The position numbers and the translations under genes were made by a program. The notes under the pieces were generated by a model. It was not told where the DNA came from. It did no database searches and worked only from the letters and a program-made list of their open reading frames with translations. A stretch of DNA of 64,000 nucleotides from Lentilactobacillus diolivorans DSM 14421 (GTDB taxonomy: Bacteria; Bacillota; Bacilli; Lactobacillales; Lactobacillaceae), in the NCBI RefSeq assembly GCF_001434255.1, contig NZ_AZEY01000079.1:50292-114291 (forward strand), given 5' to 3'. Of the stretch, positions 59,216 through 64,000 are shown piece by piece. Within the stretch, counting starts at the first letter, position 1, and each line of letters opens with the position of its first letter.

Positions 59216-61789
59216 GTGACTAACTTGAATTCAACCTATTTAAAAGCCACTTTACGAGAAATTACATATTCATGGGGAAAGTTTATTTCGATTGTCCTGA
59301 TTATTATGTTGGGGTCATTGCTTTACGTTGGTATTCGGGCTACGGGACCTAGTTTGGATAAGTCAGCGGATCACTACTTTGATCAGCACCAATTAAGTGA
59401 TATGACGATGAGTTCAACATTGGGGCTCACGAAAAGGGATCTCCAAGTTGTTCAGAATGACCCAAACGTTCAGATAGCTGAACCAAGTCATATGGTAACC
59501 GTTAAAAAGTCGCAAAACGAGGTTGCCGTTGTTTATTCGTTTATGAAAAACGCTAAATTGAATCGACTGGAACTGGTATCCGGACACTTTCCAAAAACGC
59601 AAACTGAGATTGTGTTAGACACGAAGGCTAAGAAAGATGGTTACCGGATCGGCCAAGATTACCATTTGCCAAAGACGGCAGGATTAAAGGGTCGAGAGTA
59701 TCGGATCGTCGGTTTTATTAATTCACCCTTGTTTGTGAGTTCAACGGATCGTGGGACAACTAATCTTGGTAGTGGTCAGGTTGACTATTTTGCGTATGTC
59801 TTAAACCAGGCTTTCAATCAAAAAGAAGCGGCTTTAATTGCTATCAAATTCAATGACACAAAGGGATTGGCAGCTGGCACCGGTCGCTATAACGATCGGG
59901 TGCAGCAGGATCAGGAACAACTCGAAAAAATGTTTCGTCGTCGACCAAAGCAACGTCGGAGTGAAGTGATTGCACCAGCGTTGGCTAAAATCAATTTGCA
60001 GTTAAGATCCTTACAAATTCAGGCCAAAGAATTAACCCAAGTCCCCCAAGATTATCGAACGCCGCGGGTAAAGTCGGCAATTAAGAAGATTCAGGTTAGC
60101 TCTGAAAAGTTGCGGGAAATGCGCAGTCAACTGATAAAAACGCCGGAAGCAACTTACATGTATAATGACAGAACGACCAACGTTGGGTATCAAGATTATT
60201 TTGATGAGTCAAAAAGTATTGCGGCAATCGCGGTTATCTTTCCCGGTTTCTTCTTATTCATTGCCGTTTTAATCACTTTTACGACAATTTCGCGAATGAT
60301 TGAAAAGAATCGACGAGAAATTGGATTGATGCGGGCACTTGGTTATACGAAGGGTGTTATTTCTATGAAATACATCGTTTACTCGTTATTAGCCGGACTA
60401 CTCGGGTCAGTCATTGGTGGGCTTGTTGGAACGCTGACATTACCGAAGTTTATTTTTGGGATGCTTAGTAATAATAATCTAACCCATTATGTAGGTGTTT
60501 TTCCGTGGATTTATCTAATTGAGGCAATCTTTGCCGGATTGATTGCTACCCTTGGGAGTTCAGCGGTTGTTCTGATTATTAATTTGCGTGAGAAGCCAAC
60601 TGAGTTAATGCGTGAGCGGGCACCTAAAGCTGGTAAGCGAATTTTACTTGAACGAGTTAAACCATTATGGAATCGCCTTAATTTCAATCAAAAGGTAAGT
60701 TATCGAAACTTGTTCCGCTACAAGGGCCGAATGATTATGACAATTGTCGGCATTGCCGGTTGTACAGGACTAATGCTGGCGGGCTTTGGCATTCGGGATT
60801 CTGTGAATGACTTGATTCCTGATCAATTTACGCAAGTTCAACATTATCAAGGTATTGTGACATTAGCGGATCCTAGTATAGCCATCCATGATAAAAATAT
60901 AACCGCTCAAAAAGCAGCAATGGTCAAATCAGTAACGGTTTCGCCAACAAAAGGGATCAAGCGAAACGCTACTGTTACGATGGTTGCACCCAAAACAACG
61001 AGACATCTGAATCAATATATTTCGCTTATTAACCCGGATAATTCCGAAACGGAAAGGTTGACCAACCACGGGGTTATTCTTACTGAAAAACTTGCTACTG
61101 ATATGAATGCCCGGAAAGGAACCAAATTATCGGTAAAAATTGGTAACCGCGCTGTTAAAGTGTCAGTTTCAGGTATTGTGAAAAATTACGCTGGCCATTA
61201 CCTCTACTTAACGCCTAAATATTATCAAAAAATAACGGGAACTAATTATCAGCCAACGTCACGATTAATTAAGGTCAAGCACACTAAGTCAGCGCAGCGA
61301 CAAAAGTTGAGCAAGGACCTTTTAAAACAATCGGGTGTCTTGAATGTGACTTATTCGCGCTATTCCAGTAATTCAATGGGAACGGTGGGACTGAGTTCGG
61401 TAGTCTTGATTTTCATTGGGCTTTCGGCTGCTTTAGGGTTGGTGGTGCTCTATAACCTCACAAATGTCAATATTTCTGAGCGAATGCGGGAACTCTCGAC
61501 CGTTAAGGTTCTGGGATTTTACGATCGCGAAGTGACGGCTTACGTTGCTCGGGAAAATGTAATTTTGACTCTTGCAGGAATTTTATTTGGTTGGGTAATC
61601 GGCATTGTCTTACATCATTTCATTATGATTAAGGCGCAAACCGGTGCAATCCTCTTTCCACTAACCATTCATTATCCAGGTTACATTTGGTCATCGTTGT
61701 TAACCATCCTGTTTAGCTTAATTGTTGGCGTGATTACCCACTATAAATTAAAAAATATCCGAATGCTTGATTCATTATCAAGTGAGTAG
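59216..61789 (+). CDS. FtsX-like permease of an ABC transporter
   Basis: The 857-residue protein has two FtsX domains. A membrane helix near 20-40 is followed by a large external domain, then helices at about 340-365, 390-415 and 430-460. A second helix and external domain (about 505-700) precede the last three helices (715-850). The first external domain has a Lys/Arg-rich helical insert (about 225-310). Family members move lipids or peptides, or act as mechanotransmitters. The start is GTG 59216, or TTG 59225 with AGGTGA upstream. Confidence 0.9.
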   Translation: MTNLNSTYLKATLREITYSWGKFISIVLIIMLGSLLYVGIRATGPSLDKSADHYFDQHQLSDMTMSSTLGLTKRDLQVVQNDPNVQIAEPSHMVTVKKSQNEVAVVYSFMKNAKLNRLELVSGHFPKTQTEIVLDTKAKKDGYRIGQDYHLPKTAGLKGREYRIVGFINSPLFVSSTDRGTTNLGSGQVDYFAYVLNQAFNQKEAALIAIKFNDTKGLAAGTGRYNDRVQQDQEQLEKMFRRRPKQRRSEVIAPALAKINLQLRSLQIQAKELTQVPQDYRTPRVKSAIKKIQVSSEKLREMRSQLIKTPEATYMYNDRTTNVGYQDYFDESKSIAAIAVIFPGFFLFIAVLITFTTISRMIEKNRREIGLMRALGYTKGVISMKYIVYSLLAGLLGSVIGGLVGTLTLPKFIFGMLSNNNLTHYVGVFPWIYLIEAIFAGLIATLGSSAVVLIINLREKPTELMRERAPKAGKRILLERVKPLWNRLNFNQKVSYRNLFRYKGRMIMTIVGIAGCTGLMLAGFGIRDSVNDLIPDQFTQVQHYQGIVTLADPSIAIHDKNITAQKAAMVKSVTVSPTKGIKRNATVTMVAPKTTRHLNQYISLINPDNSETERLTNHGVILTEKLATDMNARKGTKLSVKIGNRAVKVSVSGIVKNYAGHYLYLTPKYYQKITGTNYQPTSRLIKVKHTKSAQRQKLSKDLLKQSGVLNVTYSRYSSNSMGTVGLSSVVLIFIGLSAALGLVVLYNLTNVNISERMRELSTVKVLGFYDREVTAYVARENVILTLAGILFGWVIGIVLHHFIMIKAQTGAILFPLTIHYPGYIWSSLLTILFSLIVGVITHYKLKNIRMLDSLSSE

Positions 61790-61849
61790 AACAGCAATTA
61801 TAACGCCAGTTAGTATTTTTAGTAACTGATTTTAATAGTTGATGTACGG

Positions 61850-61912
61850 GAGACTGTGACAATTATCAATTTGTCTGGTCTTTTTTGATGTAATCACGAT
61901 GAGTATTAAATT
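61850..61912 (+). repeat. Terminator and truncated composite repeat
   Basis: AGACTGTGACAA pairs with TTTGTCTGGTCT, followed by TTTTTT, as terminator of the ABC genes. The linker start TGTAATCACGATGAG follows and then the repeat is lost. No gene is seen in 61913-62140. Confidence 0.65.
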
Positions 61913-62140
61913 GAACCATGTGACAAAAAATTTCCAACACAACAGAAAAGAAACCGAATGTTTAAAATTCAAATGTGCGAGTGATTTAAGAAACAGGTTA
62001 AAATCAGTGGTAAAAAGTATCTTTCTGTCGGACATAACCTTTTCCCACTTGTTTTTACGCCTTAAAAAGCTAGAATTGAATCTGCAGTTTAATTTTAACG
62101 ATTTAACAAGAATCGAATTGTTATCAAGGGAGGGGATTGC

Positions 62141-63244
62141 ATGAGATGGGTTAAAACTCTCTTATGCTTTGTTTTGGCAATGACGCTGGGGGCGCCGGTT
62201 GCTCAAGCTAAATATCATGTTTATCATCAAAAATCGTCAGGGCTTATCTACCACCGACGACATATGCGCTATCTTAATAATCATAAGGTTCATTATGTTA
62301 GAGTGCCTAAACGTTACTATCATGTTCATCATGTCGGAATTGAACATAAGATTCAGTCGCAGCGCGGAAAGAAAGTGACATTCACAACGCGATATATTTT
62401 ACCGTATCCCGGCAAAAATAGTCAGCATTGGGGGAATCCCCAATCAATTGCCATGGATGGCAAAAAATATATGTATATCGTATATTGCCCGACCAACCTG
62501 CGTAATAAAGGACGAATTGTTCGGTTCAATATCGCAAACCTTGATTCCATTGGTGTGCGACTTCACCCAAAGGAATTACGGGATGCCTACGTTAAAAGTC
62601 ACGGAAAATTTTCGTATATTCAAAAGCAAATTCATAAATGTATTAAAGCTGGGCCAATCTTTACTACGGGACATGGCCAGTCATTGGCATACAATTGGAA
62701 AAATCATGGTTTATACATGTGGCGTGATAAAGAACGGGCTCCGCGGATTCCGGTTAGCAATTGGGGATATATCCAACACATTAATTCGAAAAGTTTGCGA
62801 CCTGACTTCGCTATTCGATTTCGACTTAGCAGCCACGGTTTAACCGTTCCTGGTGGCCATGATTTAACATTTGATAAAAAGGGAAACGCTTATTTTTGGT
62901 CGTTTCCAGGATGGTGCGCGTATGTTTTCAAAGGCAAAATTCATCACCGTTCCGTTAAATTCAAATTGACTTATCAGAAACTACGCCATTGGCCTGGTAC
63001 GCGAATTCAAAGTATGGGGTATAACCCGATTCGCAAGCGGCTGTTATTGTTGTCAGATGCTTCAGTTGCCAGTTTCCCTGCTAAGAAGTTAAAGGGGCAT
63101 GGTCATTTAACAAATGGATCCTTTGAATGGACCCAATTTGGTCCCAAACGTGAATTCGAGGGAATCGCGTATGATGGCACTGCTAAAGGCAATTTACTAG
63201 TCAATCATTGTCCTGAAGTGTTGCAGGCAAATCATGCTTATTAG
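62141..63244 (+). CDS. Secreted protein, first of a paralogous pair
   Basis: The 367-residue protein has a signal peptide (hydrophobic 4-20, cleavage near AQA-K at 23). The mature protein is basic, His- and Tyr-rich at the start (KYHVYHQKSSGLIYHRRHMRY). It then has repeated beta-like motifs with GHGQSLAYNWKNHGLYMWRD (about 183-202) and VPGGHDLTFDKKGNAYFWS. This pattern hints at a propeller-like fold. No enzymatic motif or cell-wall anchor is seen. GGGAGGGG gives a strong start. It is related to the next gene. Confidence 0.78.
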   Translation: MRWVKTLLCFVLAMTLGAPVAQAKYHVYHQKSSGLIYHRRHMRYLNNHKVHYVRVPKRYYHVHHVGIEHKIQSQRGKKVTFTTRYILPYPGKNSQHWGNPQSIAMDGKKYMYIVYCPTNLRNKGRIVRFNIANLDSIGVRLHPKELRDAYVKSHGKFSYIQKQIHKCIKAGPIFTTGHGQSLAYNWKNHGLYMWRDKERAPRIPVSNWGYIQHINSKSLRPDFAIRFRLSSHGLTVPGGHDLTFDKKGNAYFWSFPGWCAYVFKGKIHHRSVKFKLTYQKLRHWPGTRIQSMGYNPIRKRLLLLSDASVASFPAKKLKGHGHLTNGSFEWTQFGPKREFEGIAYDGTAKGNLLVNHCPEVLQANHAY

Positions 63245-63386
63245 GTTAGTCTTATTAACTGGGATTGTGTTTGCAGTAAATGTAATTGCTTTGATTTGTT
63301 TGAAAAAGGCGTCGTAGTTCTAAGAAAATGCAGTACAATAAAGTTATCTTGTGATGCATATCGGCATCAGTTGGAGGGAATTAGAT

Positions 63387-64000
63387 ATGAAATTTAACAA
63401 ACTGTTGGTAGGGGTACTGGCTGGCTTGTCGTTGGGATTAATGACTGTTGCAACAGTTAATGCGGCTACATACGTTCAAAGGAGTAACGCGATTTATCAG
63501 TATTCCGGCTCAAGCTTACGCACGGTGAACAATCGGCAAGTTCACTTTGTCAAAGTAGGTTCGGATTACAACTGGTCAAATAATCCAACAGGGAAAGATT
63601 CGATTCATAGTGTAAGTGGCACTAAATGGACGCTGAAAACCAAATATTTATTGCCTAATAATCATGAGGCACTTGGTAAGACCGATTGGGATATGACAAA
63701 TCCACAAGCAGCGACGTTTGCAGGTAATTATTTATTTGTTTTATACGCGCCACATCAAAATCATGGCCGGGGATTTGTGGTCCGTTTTGACATGCACAAG
63801 TTGAACAGTTCAAGTCTATCAGCAATTCAAGGTGCCTTGGCACCCAAGCGGATGGCTGGGATAAAAGTCGGACCAATGTTTGAAGTTGGTCATGGGCAAT
63901 CTCTAGCCTATGATCGTAAACACCACTCAATTTGGACTTGGCGAGATCGTCCTGATATGAAGCCGACTGCTTGGTCAACTATCCAAAGAGTCAGTTCAAC
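63387..64000 (+). CDS. Secreted protein, second paralog, cut by window end
   Basis: ATG 63387 follows GGAGGGAA by about 7 nt. The visible 204 residues include a signal peptide (MKFNKLLVGVLAGLSLGLMT, cleavage near VNA-A) and a mature part that aligns with the previous protein: KYLLPNN-type motif, then VGHGQSLAYDRKHHSIWTWRD against GHGQSLAYNWKNHGLYMWRD. The C-terminus lies beyond the window. The two genes look like a tandem duplication. Confidence 0.8.
   Translation, partial: MKFNKLLVGVLAGLSLGLMTVATVNAATYVQRSNAIYQYSGSSLRTVNNRQVHFVKVGSDYNWSNNPTGKDSIHSVSGTKWTLKTKYLLPNNHEALGKTDWDMTNPQAATFAGNYLFVLYAPHQNHGRGFVVRFDMHKLNSSSLSAIQGALAPKRMAGIKVGPMFEVGHGQSLAYDRKHHSIWTWRDRPDMKPTAWSTIQRVSS

Noticed and set aside
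61899-62144. An 81-codon frame before the secreted protein gene
   Set aside because: No ribosome binding site, and it begins inside a truncated repeat.

Overview
The window looks like a chromosome segment of a low-GC Gram-positive lactic acid bacterium of the family Lactobacillaceae. The evidence is AGGAGG-type ribosome binding sites, AT-rich codon use, a LacS permease with a fused EIIA domain, a lone ThiW under a TPP riboswitch, a T-box leader, PyrR-type control of pyrB, and several small secreted proteins. I cannot name the genus from sequence alone. No rRNA, tRNA, prophage or CRISPR array was seen.

Layout. 0-5 kb: secreted polysaccharide deacetylase; a T-box controlling an OppA-like binding protein whose lipobox cysteine is missing; a prolidase-like amidohydrolase. 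5-10.4 kb: aromatic operon (chorismate mutase, aroC, aroA, tyrA, aroK, aroE) behind a Tyr/Phe leader-peptide attenuator. 10.5-11.2 kb: TPP riboswitch and thiW. 11.5-17 kb: alpha-galactoside locus (LacI regulator, LacS, GH36 alpha-galactosidase). 17-24.5 kb: MFS exporter, a large membrane protein of unknown role, a PTS-IIC-like protein and an acetoin/diacetyl reductase. 24.5-31.5 kb: carAB divergent from pyrBC. 31.9-36.5 kb: a secreted ADP-ribosyltransferase-like protein, an XRE regulator, three tiny membrane proteins, an SMR pump and a LytTR/DUF3021 pair. 36.7-42 kb: serC-serA behind a Ser/Thr-rich leader peptide, a histidine phosphatase, and an OppA lipoprotein behind a Cys-rich leader peptide. 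42-45.3 kb: LacI regulator with an idonate/gluconate-type dehydrogenase pair. 45.7-50.1 kb: MenA and MenG, then an aromatic aminotransferase behind a second aromatic leader peptide, then a D-2-hydroxyacid dehydrogenase. 50-64 kb: secreted proteins, flavoenzymes, lipoate ligase, ABC exporters, an IS200/IS605 element, and two tandem paralogous secreted proteins, the second running off the window.

How it fits together. Much of the window is amino-acid and nucleotide supply under RNA-level control. Four loci carry a short ORF rich in the relevant amino acid, followed by competing hairpins and an intrinsic terminator: Tyr/Phe before chorismate genes, Ser/Thr before serCA, Cys before an oligopeptide-binding lipoprotein, and Tyr/Phe/Trp before an aromatic aminotransferase. 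This is the classic arrangement for ribosome-mediated attenuation. Together with a T-box, a PyrR site and a TPP riboswitch it makes this stretch unusually rich in transcription attenuation.

The other striking pattern is a modular intergenic repeat. It has a GGGACAAA-type terminator, then a conserved linker (TGTAATCACGATTRTTACC, then GAAAAYGTG), then a hairpin whose sequence differs between copies, then a conserved CACTCT-T-rich end. About ten copies or fragments are present. Three carry long hairpins with 26-nt arms of unrelated sequence on an otherwise conserved skeleton.
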